Below, one piece after another: positions 13,695 through 23,444 of a stretch of 64,000 nucleotides of DNA. The stretch's first letter is position 1; every line of letters starts with the position of its first letter. Source of the DNA: Piezodorus guildinii (Eukaryota; Arthropoda; Insecta; Hemiptera; Pentatomidae); NCBI GenBank assembly GCA_023052935.1, contig CM041292.1:90007169-90071168 (forward strand), given 5' to 3'. The notes under the pieces were generated by a model, which did no database searches, was not told the DNA's origin, and was given only the letters and a program-made list of their open reading frames with translations. Both the position numbers and the translations under genes were made by a program.

Positions 13695-14300
13695 TGTTTT
13701 GTTTTGTGTGTGTGTGAAAATCGGGTAATCCGTTTAGAAGAATACTTTTTTTTTTCTCTTTCCAATACCTCCTCTCCCATAGCGAATAAGGGGTTAAAAA
13801 TTTGCAAAATGTAGCTTCTGGTAGGTGTAAATTAATATTATAAATTTAGTGCTAATGTGCATAAGGGAAAATTTTACATGCTTATTCCGCTAGACTCTTT
13901 GAAAATATTGTGTGTGCTTGGAAGTAAAAACATTCTCAAAACAATTCTTTTTTTTTCTTACAGTTAATTTGCTTATCTCTATTTTCATATGTTAAAATAA
14001 ATTTTTGGGTTAGGGAACAATGACTGCTCACTTTGGTACATAATAAAATAGAAACAAATACTAATGAACTACTTCTATATCAATCAAAAGCAATGCAAAT
14101 ATATCTTTACAAAGTAGATATTGGTTTAAAAATTTCTTTAAATAGCTTGATTTTGATGAATAAAATACTGATATGTATTTATCAATATGTAACGGAGAGA
14201 TGGGACATTTTTCTAAAACTACCGACGCATTACAGAGTAAAAAAAAATGAAATGGAAGGCAACTGACATCAAAAACTGCTAAGCAGACATTGGTCCGAAT
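13695..14300. other. No gene recognised
   Basis: Low-complexity AT-rich sequence. The two overlapping open frames at 14033-14330 on opposite strands have no recognisable motif and match AT-rich chance composition. Confidence 0.6.
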
Positions 14301-14308
14301 TACAGGAG

Positions 14309-14611
14309 ATGTTAAGAAAGATGAGGGCAAGTAGCCATCAGGGATGGATAGCCACTATTACTATCCCCTTCACCGTCATCACATTCCTCACAGTTATTAT
14401 TGTTAAATTAGGCAAACTTATCCACCAATCCAACCTTTCTGGTCAGCACTCGTTGCGTCAAATTGACTGTGCCAATACACACGAAAGGAACCACTATTTG
14501 GAAATCAATCTGAAGACACTTGCCTGCGGTTTACCTCCCGTCTTGCAACCTTATTACCTTCCAGAATCTTCACCATCTGCTGGATCAAAGATGCCCTTAA
14601 CGGAAATATAA
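14309..14611 (+). CDS. Candidate host terminal exon with membrane-spanning segment (unrecognised)
   Basis: This open frame is clearly richer in G and C than its surroundings and stops with TAA at 14609-14611. Two AG dinucleotides suit an acceptor: TAG at 14332-14334 and CAG at 14339-14341, just before GGATGGATAGCC. The product has a hydrophobic segment of about 24 residues starting near WIATITIPFTVITFLTVIIV, followed by K-rich and polar tail residues including a PPVLQPYYLPESSPSAGS stretch. That is the layout of a single-pass membrane protein tail. I do not recognise the family. It could instead be a fragment of a mobile element. The upstream exon was not found, and the first ~10 residues of the open frame are probably intronic. 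Confidence 0.35.
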   Translation: MLRKMRASSHQGWIATITIPFTVITFLTVIIVKLGKLIHQSNLSGQHSLRQIDCANTHERNHYLEINLKTLACGLPPVLQPYYLPESSPSAGSKMPLTEI

Positions 14612-14639
14612 GGAAGTTTTGATACTTTGTTCATTTTAT

Positions 14640-15965
14640 GAGGTACCTTAAATTAAATTGACTACCTAAATTAAAAAAGCGATTTCATTTATAAGTACCT
14701 GCTAAAATTGAAGTTCAAAGAGGCTTATATATTTGAAATTTGATGCTCAACAATTTTTATTCTATGACTTTTTTGATTTGGATAATTGTTTCGTTGTTAC
14801 AGCGGTCTGTCATTGAACAAATAGGGTTTTTCCACGATAGCCTTTTTCTGACGAACAATTGCGGCAATATCACTAAACCGAGTTCAATAACCAAGATAAC
14901 TTTTTGAAAGTAAATTTAACGTTCTTTCATTTTGGAAAAAAATTATATTTTCTGTAGGAATTACTGATTTCGAGTAATATGTGAAAAACTGAAAAAAGTT
15001 GGAAAAATCCGATGTTTTTTGGCTGCAAAAAGTTAAGCCCACCACCTGCGATGGTGGAAACTCAGATTATTTTTATTTAGGACCATTGAGAGGTAATAAA
15101 ACGATTTTTAGGTTTGTCCGAATTGATTTCTGCAAATATCCTTATGTTACTGGGATAGTTATACGTATTTTGAAACGTATGTCGTCAAATTTCGAGGTGG
15201 GTAATTTTTTTTTGGTCGATTACAAAGGTTTATTATTTTTAATAATAAACCAAAACACGAAATAACAATTTCTTAGTTATCATACGTATAATTTAACGAT
15301 TTATAGAAAACAGGAGTTTCCTATAGAGAGGAATGGAAAGGCCTTTATGTTTTAGGGGATGGCTGTTTTTACAGGGGACTTTTCAACCTCAGAAATGGAG
15401 AAAATATATAATATAACATACATGCTGAATAAAATATAAATTTTATATTCGTACTTTTCAAAAGAAGTTAAAAAAAAAAGTTAATTGAAGTTGGAAACAT
15501 CTGAAAAGGATACAGAGCAAGAGCAATGGGTCGTCGATTTTGAATTTGTTATTTGTGATGGTTCTACATTCTAAATTTAAACAATAATTACGAATTGAAT
15601 ACGTGACCGGAAATTGACACCAAACGACCAATGTTAAGGATAGGAAGGTAATGACTCTAGCTGAAGAATGTCATATAGACAATACGTTAGTTGGTTGAAA
15701 ATGCGCTGAATTAGCTTGCAGGTAACAAGAAATATCTCTGTATGGATAGGTACTTAACATTGAATTTAGAGGGCAAATAAAATCCAGAAATCTTTAGATT
15801 AAAAGTGCAGAAAAAAATAAATAGGATAGGACAATCTAAAAGAATTTCCATTATAGTGAATTTTCCATTCTCCATGGTTGGAGAAGTCGCGCAAACGGGA
15901 CCATGGAAACTTCATATGTAAATAAATCTAATGTTTTTGGAGGGAAAGCCAGCTACATTTATAAG
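14640..15965. other. No gene recognised
   Basis: AT-rich. One plus-strand open frame (14999-15265) lacks family motifs. No repeat ends were identified. Confidence 0.55.
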
Positions 15966-15969
15966 TGTA

Positions 15970-15976
15970 TATTATA

Positions 15977-16026
<50 letters not shown>
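15970..16026. repeat. (TA)n microsatellite followed by T tract
   Basis: Pure TA run ending in a T13-type tract. It creates a spurious open frame rich in I and Y. Confidence 0.95.
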
Positions 16027-16028
<2 letters not shown>

Positions 16029-16599
16029 TTTTTTTTTTTTTACATATAATTTTTTCAACCAAAATGGCTCTACCTTAAGAATCTCTTTACTTCAGCTTAA
16101 TGTACAGTTATTATGGTAACTCAGTACATAATACTTATTTTATATCGAAATGTATATTTAGAAGAACATATTGTTTTCGGTGATTTTATTGTAAGTTTTA
16201 TTGTAATAACATCGAATCAAACTTATATCTACATCAGTTAAAATGCTTCACATATCTGAGAGGTGATGCACAAAATTGTTTGAAGAATTCAGGTCATTTA
16301 TCAAAATGGTGCATCTTCCACTTGCAGTAATTACACACTTTCTACCTTAACCTTTCTCTTTCCAGTTTTCCTAGCCCAGCGTAATAAGACAGTTAGCTTT
16401 AAACGATTTACGGTTATTGGTATACTGATAATAGTTTACTAAACGATCCTTAGATCGGTATAGTTTGTATATATACACATTTGATAGGATCGTCGTGCTA
16501 TTGTTTAGCGTGTTTACAAACATTATTTTCTTCTTATAAGTAGATAATATTAAAGATTCAAGTTTGTCCTCCGATGCTTTGACGTAACTTTCAATAATA

Positions 16600-16600
16600 G

Positions 16601-16644
<44 letters not shown>

Positions 16645-16645
16645 T
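16600..16645. repeat. (TA)n microsatellite
   Basis: About 40 bp of pure TA abutting the 5' side of the LINE fragment at 16.7 kb. Confidence 0.95.
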
Positions 16646-16699
16646 CTGTGTCATCATTGGGTTTTCTCAGGTAACTAAATATGTCATGAACTGTTTTTT

Positions 16700-17100
16700 T
16701 TTTAACTTGTCTTTGCCACCTCGGGGTGGTCTCACATGCCCCATCTTCATGGCAACTCAAAGTGGATTTTCCCCCAAACCCGAAGACTCGGAACATTTTT
16801 ATTAGAAACCATCATCACTCAGCATCCTCCCTATATACTCGATCTTCTGCAGTTCAAACCAATTCACAAGAAACTAGATCACGACATTCCGACCTTTATG
16901 ACCCTTCCCAAAGGACCAAAACATAAGAACTTTCCTTTTTAGCTCGTTCCAAAAAGTTTTGGAATTCTCTCCCATCAAACATCCCTCGTGCAACCCCTCT
17001 TACCACTTTCAAATACCTTCTGTTTTAGAATATCCTCACTTCCCATAATGACGCTATCTAACTATAAAATTTTTACTGTTATATAGTAGTAAATAAACTT
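16700..17100 (+). pseudogene. LINE ORF2 C-terminal fragment
   Basis: The plus strand carries the tail of a non-LTR retrotransposon reverse transcriptase protein. After LYTRSSAVQTNSQETRSRH (about 16830-16890) and a stop/frame change, it reads ARSKKFWNSLPSNIPRATPL at about 16942-17000, then TTFKYLLF and a stop near 17027. The Trp-Asn-Ser-Leu-Pro motif followed by a T/S-rich stretch and FK..L is the usual end of ORF2 in Jockey, CR1 and L2-type LINEs. An AAATAAAC-type signal lies at about 17090. The reverse transcriptase core is absent, so this is a 5'-truncated and broken copy. Confidence 0.75.
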
Positions 17101-17558
17101 TTCAATTTTTGTGAATTTTCTTTTAGTTTAATCACAAGCGTTAAATTCTATTTAATTATATTGTCATCAAATATATTTATTTCTTCTTATTATTATTCTT
17201 TTTACTTTCACTAATCTATATATGAAATATATATTAAGGGAAAGTATTGCGATCGTGAAAATTTTCGAATTCCAGTTTTCAACGGAAATACACGTTTTAG
17301 GGTCCCCTGAGTCCATTTAACCAAGTCCCGTGTGTGTGTGTGTGTGTATATGGTAAGTCCAGCGCAAAACCGGAAAGTCCTATGAAAATGAAATTTCATA
17401 TTTAAGACAATTTCATAAGCACCCGAGACGTTAATATAATGCAGGTTTCATTCTGATCGAAATAGTCTGACTGGGCATAAATGCCGATATTTTACATTTT
17501 CGACTTCTAAAGTACCTTTGATTTTGTAGATTTAAAAAAATTAGGCACATCATCTTAT

Positions 17559-19453
17559 AATAATAATAATAATAATAGGCTTAGCGAACCCGAAGGTTCG
17601 ATGCCGCTACCACCAAATTCCGCCTACACAGACTCGCGCCAATGTTCACCATTCAAGCCCAAGCTCCCGCGATCAGCCTTAACGCAATCCTCCCATCTAC
17701 GCTTCGGCCTACCTTTCGGACGCCTACCAGTCGGATCAGCGAAAACCAACTTTCTCGGAATCCGCTCGTCATCGAGCCCAACAACTTTACTCGCCCATTT
17801 GAGTCTCCGCGATGCAATCAACTCAATTATATTCACAGGATACAAGTTTCGCAATTCCGCGTTGTGCAACCTTCTAAACTCCCCAGTGGCCTCATCTCTC
17901 TTCAGACCAAATATTTTACGCAATACCTTATTTTCGAAAAGCTTAAACCGTTGTTCATCCTTCAAAGTAAGCGGCCACGTTTCACATCCGTAAAGAACCG
18001 CTGGAAGAATAATAGTTTTATAAATTCTAACCTTTAAGTTTTTAGATAGAAGCCGCGAACTAAGTAACTTAGCAACTGAATAATAACACGCATTTCCCAC
18101 CTTTAACCGGGACTTTATTTCTTCCTGGCATTTTTTCTAGTTATAATTGAACCTAAATACTTGAATTTCTCTACGTGTTCAAAAGTATGCCCTGATACAT
18201 CAATATCACCAAGATCGACACCGTTTCTGCTACTAATCATATATTTCGTCTTATCGGTATTTAATTCGAGTCCTATTTCTTTAACGGTTTTTATTAACAC
18301 ACTTGTATTTAGTTGTATGGTTTCCTTGTCTTCACCTAGCAGTACCATATCATCGGCATACCCCAAAACCGGAATCTTGTCACCCATATTTAAGCCCTTC
18401 TCGGTACACATCACCTTTTCTATGGCATATTCTAAAGCTATATTAAATAACACAGGTGAAAGGGAGTCACCCGGTTTCAAACCCGATCGCACCTCAAATC
18501 TCTCGGAGTAATTATGACCGATTCTAACTTTATGGAATGTTTCCGACAAACACATCTCTACTAGGTTTACTAACTTTCTAGCTATTCCCTGTTCAATCAT
18601 GATGTTATATAGCTTCTGACGGTCTATTGAATCATAAGCCTTTTTAAAATTTATATAAAGTTGAAGGACTACAGCGTTGTATTCCAGCCTCTTCTCTAAT
18701 GTTTGACGTTAGGAAAATATTTGGTCAATAGTCGAGCGATTCCGCCTAAAACCACATTGGTAATCTCCGATAATTTCCTCAGCGTATTCCGTGATTCGAC
18801 TAGTTAGAATTGACGAGAATATTTTATAGCATACTGGGAGAAGAGAGATCCCATTATAGTTGTTACAATCCGACCTCGGTCCTTTTTTGTGAATCGGAAT
18901 AAGTATTGATTATTTCCATTCTTCGGGCATTTTTTAATTTTCCCAGATCTTTTTAACTAAACAATGTATTTTGGAAACGCCCGCTTCTCCACACGCCTTG
19001 ATTAATTCACTCGTGATATTATCATTTCCTGCAGCCTTATAACGTTTTAATTATCCTATCGCCATTTCGACTTCCTCTTTAGTCGGTGCGTCTATCCATG
19101 GTTCAGCGCTCTGATATTCAGAGAGAGGAGATTGATTATTATTTTCCGTATTTAATATGCCGTCAAAGTGTTGTTTAAATTTATTTAATATCTCAGAAGG
19201 ATCCGCAATTATATTGTTATTTGCATCTTTAACCGCATTCAATAGCGGTTCAAATCTTTTACGCGATTTGTTTATACCTTTGTACATCTCTCTTACGTTA
19301 TTTTCGTTTCTGTGTTTTTCTATTTCTATTTTTTTGCATTTAAGATACTCTCTTTTCTTATTTTTTAAGAATTTTTAAGTTTCATTCTTTACTAACCGAA
19401 AGTAAGCCACATTATTATCGCTCGGATTATTTAAGAAATTCAGTTTAGCGGTT
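17559..19453 (-). mobile_element. RTE-like LINE, 5'-truncated, with target duplication
   Basis: The duplication CATCATCTTAT is present at 17548-17558 and 19454-19464. The 3' end of the element lies at the left. The minus strand ends in a (TTA)n tail (17559-17577), typical of LINEs that end in short tandem repeats rather than poly(A). The length of about 1.9 kb with no endonuclease domain indicates 5' truncation. Assignment to the RTE group is tentative and rests on the reverse transcriptase and C-terminal style plus the (TTA)n tail. Confidence 0.85.
17624..19330 (-). pseudogene. Reverse transcriptase ORF of RTE-like LINE, copy 1
   Basis: Reading 19330 to 17624 on the minus strand, an N-terminal block with MYKGINKSRKRFEPLL (19287-19240) and PTKEEVEMAIG is followed by a broken region. 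The reverse transcriptase palm then opens at 18600-18115 with VRSGLKPGDSLSPVLFNIAL and the catalytic GYADDMVLLGED (about 18360-18325), then FEHVEKFKYLGSIIT. After a frame change the C-terminal part (18100-17624) reads ILPAVLYGCETWPLTLKDEQ, NKVLRKIFG and GRRPKGRPKRRWEDCVKAD. At least two frame breaks (about 19050-18600 and about 18110) inactivate it. It is homologous to the copy at 57.7-58.5 kb. Confidence 0.85.
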
Positions 19454-19794
19454 CATCATCTTATTAGCATTCATAAATAACGGCTAAATATGCAAGTTCA
19501 GCGAATTTGATAAACAACTAAAGGAGAAAAGTGCAAACTTTTTTTTTATGTAATTTTTGTTTTTTTGATAATAAGAACAGTAATATAGACGTATAATATA
19601 CCGTTAGCTAAGAGAAATATTTTAGAAAAAATATTATCTGATACACAAAGTTGTAAAAGGTAATGAATAGTGACGAATAGGGAATAAACTTCTTACCGAT
19701 TAACATTTTAATATAGTTATATTAATTAATCTAAATCATATGTTTCCAACGAAAATGAACACACGTTTTATTAAAATAAACTTAAATATTCTTC

Positions 19795-20530
19795 AAATAT
19801 AAAATAAAAATAAAATAAAAATAAACTTTATTCACATATTTACATTTGGACAAAATGTTAACAATGATTTTGGATGAGTCATCCTTACAATCAGAAAATA
19901 TTTTTGTTTTTTGTGATTATAGTACATTAGCCTAATGGCAAACATATGGTGAAAAATTGAGGTTACTTTGCGATTGTAGGAAAAATTATACAAAAAACCT
20001 ACGCATAAAAACTACACATAAAATAATTGAGAATACATAAAATATTTAAAGATACATGAAATAATTGAAAATACATAAAATAATTGAAAATACATGAAAT
20101 AATTGAAAATACATAAATTAACAGAAAATACATAATATGATTGAAGATTATAAAATTTATAACATAAGAAAGTAAGTTAATTTAATAATACATGTTTGTT
20201 CTCTCATGAGTATATCGTTTTAGTGAAAATTTATTGTAATTACCGATTTCTTTTATTAATGGGTTTTTAGAGACTGGAGTTTTACTGAAGTAAGAAGCTG
20301 TTTGTGAATGGACAAGTTGTTTGATTGTAGGAAGCTGCAAGTCTTGGAGCATTGATGATATTTTCGTGTATCGGGGGAAATTATTAATTATCCGCATTGA
20401 CAAGTTTTGAATTCTCTCGAGTTTATGGAAGTTAGTCGAGCAGGATGAGCTCCAGACTGGAGAGGCATATGTGATTAACGGGCGAATGACTGATTTATAT
20501 ATTGTTAATTTGTTTTGTTCTTCAAATTGT
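19795..20530 (-). mobile_element. Jockey-type LINE 3' fragment
   Basis: The minus strand from 20530 encodes a reverse transcriptase C-terminal region: YKSVIRPLITYASPVW, then RIINNFPRYTKISSMLQDL and LPTIKQLVHSQTASYF (about 20500-20270). The 3' untranslated part contains a roughly 20 bp unit (AATACATAAAATAATTGAA) repeated about six times at 20030-20150. It ends with GGATGACTCATCC near 19880 and an AATAAA signal with a (TTTTA)n-like tail at 19800-19825. The catalytic core is missing. The plus-side boundary meets the mariner end at about 20531, so the mariner may have landed in or beside this LINE. Confidence 0.75.
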
Positions 20531-21425
20531 ATTGGGTTGTTTCACATGAAATGTCCGTTTTTATAGTTTCTGAAATACATATAGGATTTTGCAGGTCTCT
20601 GTTGTTTTCTCCCGAATGTTTACATATTTAAAGTAAACAGTTACTAATCCTCTACCTTTGTATTATAAACATTAGCTTCCCAATGAATTACCCACTTTTT
20701 AAGATACCACCAAATATGAACATGGAAACACGCGATTTTCGAGTAATATATTTTTACGAGTTTAAACTCGGCCATTCAGCAGCTGAGGCCGCTAGAAATA
20801 TTTGAAAGGCGTTTGTGGAATGGAGTGTTAATGAACGGACCATTCGCCGTTGGTTTGGAAAGTTTTCAGCTGGGGATACCGACTTGGAAAACTTGCCCGA
20901 GGAAGACCTCCGTCCGTGATAGACAACGATGTCTTCAAACATACAGTAGAAGGAAACCCCTACCAAACAGTTAAAGGACTCTCAGCACAACTAAATGCAA
21001 GTGCATCTATTGTTTCCAGACATTGGGTAATGGGAAAGTAAATTGTATTGGAAAAGTAAAAAAGCTCGATACATGGGTACCTCATGATCTCACTGAGCGG
21101 CAGCAAGACCCAATGTTTCAAAACATACCGTGCAAAAATTGAAAGAAATGGGCTACGAAGTTCTTCCGCACACACAATATTCTCCCGACTTGTCTCCAAC
21201 AGATTACCACCTGTTCAGGAATTTAGACAACTTTGTCAAAGGAAAACTGTTTGAAAATGATGATCAAGTGAAAAGTGCCTTTTCAGATTTTGTTTCACTT
21301 CAAAGCTTGAGTTTTTCAGTTCGGGGATAAAAAAAAGTTGGTGTCACGTTGGGGAAAATGTGTAGAAAAAGAAGGTAAATACTTCGAATTAAATTTTCTT
21401 GTTTTCATATCGTATTTTTAATAAA
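20531..21425 (+). mobile_element. Second mariner, internally deleted; right end not found
   Basis: A mariner-type left terminus TTGGGTTGTTTCACATGAAA begins at 20533 after a TA. The transposase relic runs to about 21400. The expected reverse complement of the left end was not found downstream, so the right terminus has been lost or is too diverged. The terminal repeat differs from that of the mariner at 7.3 kb, so this is a separate lineage. Confidence 0.75.
20722..21400 (+). pseudogene. Mariner transposase relic, copy 2
   Basis: Opens with METRDFRVIYFYEFKLGHSA at 20722, the helix-turn-helix start shared with the copy at 7.5 kb. A TGA interrupts after AARNI. The frame changes near 20900 into RGRPPSVIDND, then SAQLNASASIVSRHWV. 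After GKVKKLDTWVPHDLTE the sequence jumps into VQKLKEMGYEVLPH and YSPDLSPTDYHLFRNLDNF, so the segment with the first two catalytic Asp residues is missing. The third Asp block survives. The C-terminus LVSRWGKCVEKEGKYFE follows a frame change near 21320. It is non-functional. Confidence 0.88.
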
Positions 21426-21429
21426 ATAT

Positions 21430-22545
21430 TTTTTATTTTAATCTTTAACTTTGTATCTTGGCCAGATGTAGATATTATATTATATTAAATTTTATGTTAT
21501 TCTAAGGGAACTTAGTCCCAAAATTTTTTTTTTTTTTGTTTTTCATATTCTTCTTAAATCAGATGAAATACTTTTTTTTCAGCTAGCTAATAAATTGAAT
21601 CGACCCCTTGATGATCCTGTCAGCATCTAGACTTAATTACAACCGGAATAATTTTTAACTGATGTACTTAAAAATTGTATTAAAGAAATTTGTTGTATAC
21701 GTATTTTTTTCGAAGTCGACCGAAAAATTACCTGTGGGCTAATTTCCTCACACGGCTTGGAAGGAGTCACGGTAAAACGTGAACGGTATTGTTGCACATT
21801 GCACAGAGGGTGATTAGATTAGGGAGAACACGACTTTTACAAGAATATTTATCGTGATCCCTGTCTTAAGTTAGTGTTGCACTAATTTCTTCAGATGCAG
21901 TAGGAATTAGAAAGGCATTGAAATAGATTCTAAATAGAATAGCTAATTTTTGAAAAAAAAAAATATATATAGATATACATTCTTTCAATTAATAATTTAG
22001 TCGTACTATAAAGTTGGAGTTTTCGGTCTTCAATACAGTTTCTAAAAGTGAGAGAAAACTTTTCTCAAATGGTCCAAAACACCCATTTGCTTCTGATTTT
22101 CTGAATTGTAAGCAGCAAAATATATTAGTGGTGTCCGTAATGAAAACAGTGTTTTCTATGTATTTCTTGAAGTTTTTTTTTTTTTTTTTTTTTTCATTTT
22201 AGAATATTTATTGAATCATACCGTGTATATAGAACTGATAAGTAATTTAAGATTCCAACAGATCCACGCCAATTGGTCTCCTTACCCACAACCTTGCGTC
22301 AACACTAGACAAATCCCATGAAGTAGTGCTTCAATACGACTCTCAAAATCATTAAATTTATTTATTTTCAATTAAAATGAACGGTTTAAATATCATCAGC
22401 AGGCTTGAAGCTTGAATGAAGGACAACCAAAGTGACGATTCTCATCAAAATCCTCTGACGTTAGAAATACTGTTATGTAATGTATTGAGGATACTGAGGG
22501 GAGTAACTTAGGATTGGATAATTATTTTATTGATTAAATAAATAT
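21430..22545. other. No gene recognised
   Basis: AT-rich with T tracts at about 21520 and 22172-22192. No motif was recognised in any frame. Confidence 0.6.
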
Positions 22546-22559
22546 TAATAAGCTTTGTC

Positions 22560-22880
22560 GGCAAAAGCCAAAAGGCATTTCACAAAGCCATTGGATTGTC
22601 CGTGGGCTTGGGCTGTCTGTGGGCTGCTCCCGCGGTACACCTGGTACATTCTAGAACCCAGCTACTAGGCTGGACTTCCCATATCAGCCCCTCCCGAGCT
22701 GACGAGAATGAGGAAGAAGATTCGAAGAGACAAGTCTTATTCCAGCCAGTCGGGTTCCATCCTCAAGAAGAAGCGAGGCCCGCCTGAGGATCAGAGAGAG
22801 AGCAGCTGGAGATCTAAGAGCCGGGAAGGGGCGCTTAAGACTGATTCCACCTTCGCCAGCCGGCTAAGTGTTTTAAAGGC
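22560..22880 (+). other. Isolated GC-rich segment, possibly coding, unassigned
   Basis: A patch far richer in G and C than its flanks. Two overlapping plus-strand frames look coding. One, from 22708, contains RRDKSYSSQSGSILKKKRGP followed by an S/R-rich stretch. The other, from 22596, contains ADENEEEDSKRQ and stops at 22787. An AG acceptor-like site (CATATCAG, 22680-22687) precedes the first frame. I recognise neither product. It may be a host exon, a processed-gene fragment or part of an unknown repeat. Confidence 0.3.
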
Positions 22881-22884
22881 ATTT

Positions 22885-23250
22885 TATTTAGTTGTAATAT
22901 TGTATGGCAAGTTTAACTATAATTTCCCTCAGTAATCTCAAGCATAGTTTAAATTAATTGTATATGTTAAGTTAATAATAATAATGTTTAATGAAAGTTG
23001 TTTAATTTAATCTCGCCCTGTATGCCACCTACTGGGATCGGTAAACACGGTACCTTTGGAAAGGAAATTAAATGACTTCATTAAATATAGTCTATATATC
23101 GATTATAGATATCAAGTAAGCTAGTTTTTGAAGCTACCGCTGCCTTAGAAAAGCAGCTGGTCAAAAACTAGCAGTTTTACCCACTCCACAAGAATGAGAA
23201 TTCATTCATTACTAAAGTATTTATAATGGTGGAATTTCAGTTGGCCATGG
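22885..23250. other. No gene recognised
   Basis: AT-rich with a short GC-richer stretch (23010-23060) that has no motif. Confidence 0.5.
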
Positions 23251-23313
23251 AGACTTTATCATGGGGAAGATGCTTGGGAGTGCGTTCGTCAAGAAATAAC
23301 ACACCAATGCAGA

Positions 23314-23344
23314 CGTTTCAGCCTACATTGTGGGCCTTCATCAG
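23314..23344 (-). ncRNA. Hammerhead ribozyme core, one substitution
   Basis: On the minus strand CTGATGA (23344-23338) is followed by stem II GGCC...GGCT (one G-U wobble) around a CACAATGTA-type loop, then GAAAC (23318-23314). These are the invariant core positions of the hammerhead fold. Stems I and III were not established. Confidence 0.65.
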
Positions 23345-23409
23345 GAAGACACTCCGAGAAGATATCTCAAGAAGTCAACACCTCCTTAAGACACCTTCTC
23401 GGATTCTCC

Positions 23410-23428
23410 CTGATGTGTAGGCCGAAAC
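23410..23428 (+). ncRNA. Damaged hammerhead-like motif in opposite orientation
   Basis: CTGATG at 23410-23415 is followed after four bases by GGCCGAAACGTC (23420-23431). Half of stem II is deleted, so self-cleavage is unlikely. It is homologous to the intact cores in this window. Confidence 0.5.
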
Positions 23429-23444
23429 GTCAACCCACATAAGT

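Larger units (their letters stand above)
17198..19790 (+). mobile_element. Family X element, copy 3, split by a LINE
   Basis: The left part, 17198-17558, begins TTTTTACTTTCACTAA and follows the copy 1 left arm (AAGGGAAAGTATTGCGATCG, CACGTTTTAGGGTCCCCTGAG, GTAAGTCCAGCGC, TTTCATTCTGATCGAAATAG). The text resumes after the LINE at about 19465 with GCTAAATATGCAAGTTCAGC, CAACTAAAGGAGAAAA and TATAATATACCGTTAG, in the same order as in copy 1. The break holds a minus-strand LINE bordered by CATCATCTTAT on both sides. Confidence 0.75.
23255..23440 (-). mobile_element. Penelope/retrozyme-type repeat with two facing hammerhead motifs
   Basis: The minus-strand text at 23255-23345 is homologous to the repeats at 38.8 and 39.6 kb (GGGGAAGATGCTTGGGAG, GACGTTTCAGCC, GTGGGCCTTCATCAGG). 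A second part at 23395-23440 is in the opposite orientation. CATCAGGAAGACACTCCGAG at 23339-23358 matches the reverse complement of 23396-23416, so the two halves form an inverted repeat. Confidence 0.7.

Noticed and set aside
15931..16119. Open frame rich in Ile and Tyr, and similar ones at 16602-16796 and 39905-40186
   Set aside because: Produced by translation of (TA)n and T tracts.
17601..18511. Plus-strand open frames over the RTE-like LINE, and the equivalents at 57736-58549
   Set aside because: Antisense of the reverse transcriptase ORF. The minus strand carries the YADD and conserved C-terminal blocks.
20000..20150. CRISPR-like array of short regularly spaced repeats
   Set aside because: The roughly 20 bp units are contiguous and degenerate and lie in a LINE 3' UTR. 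There are no spacers.
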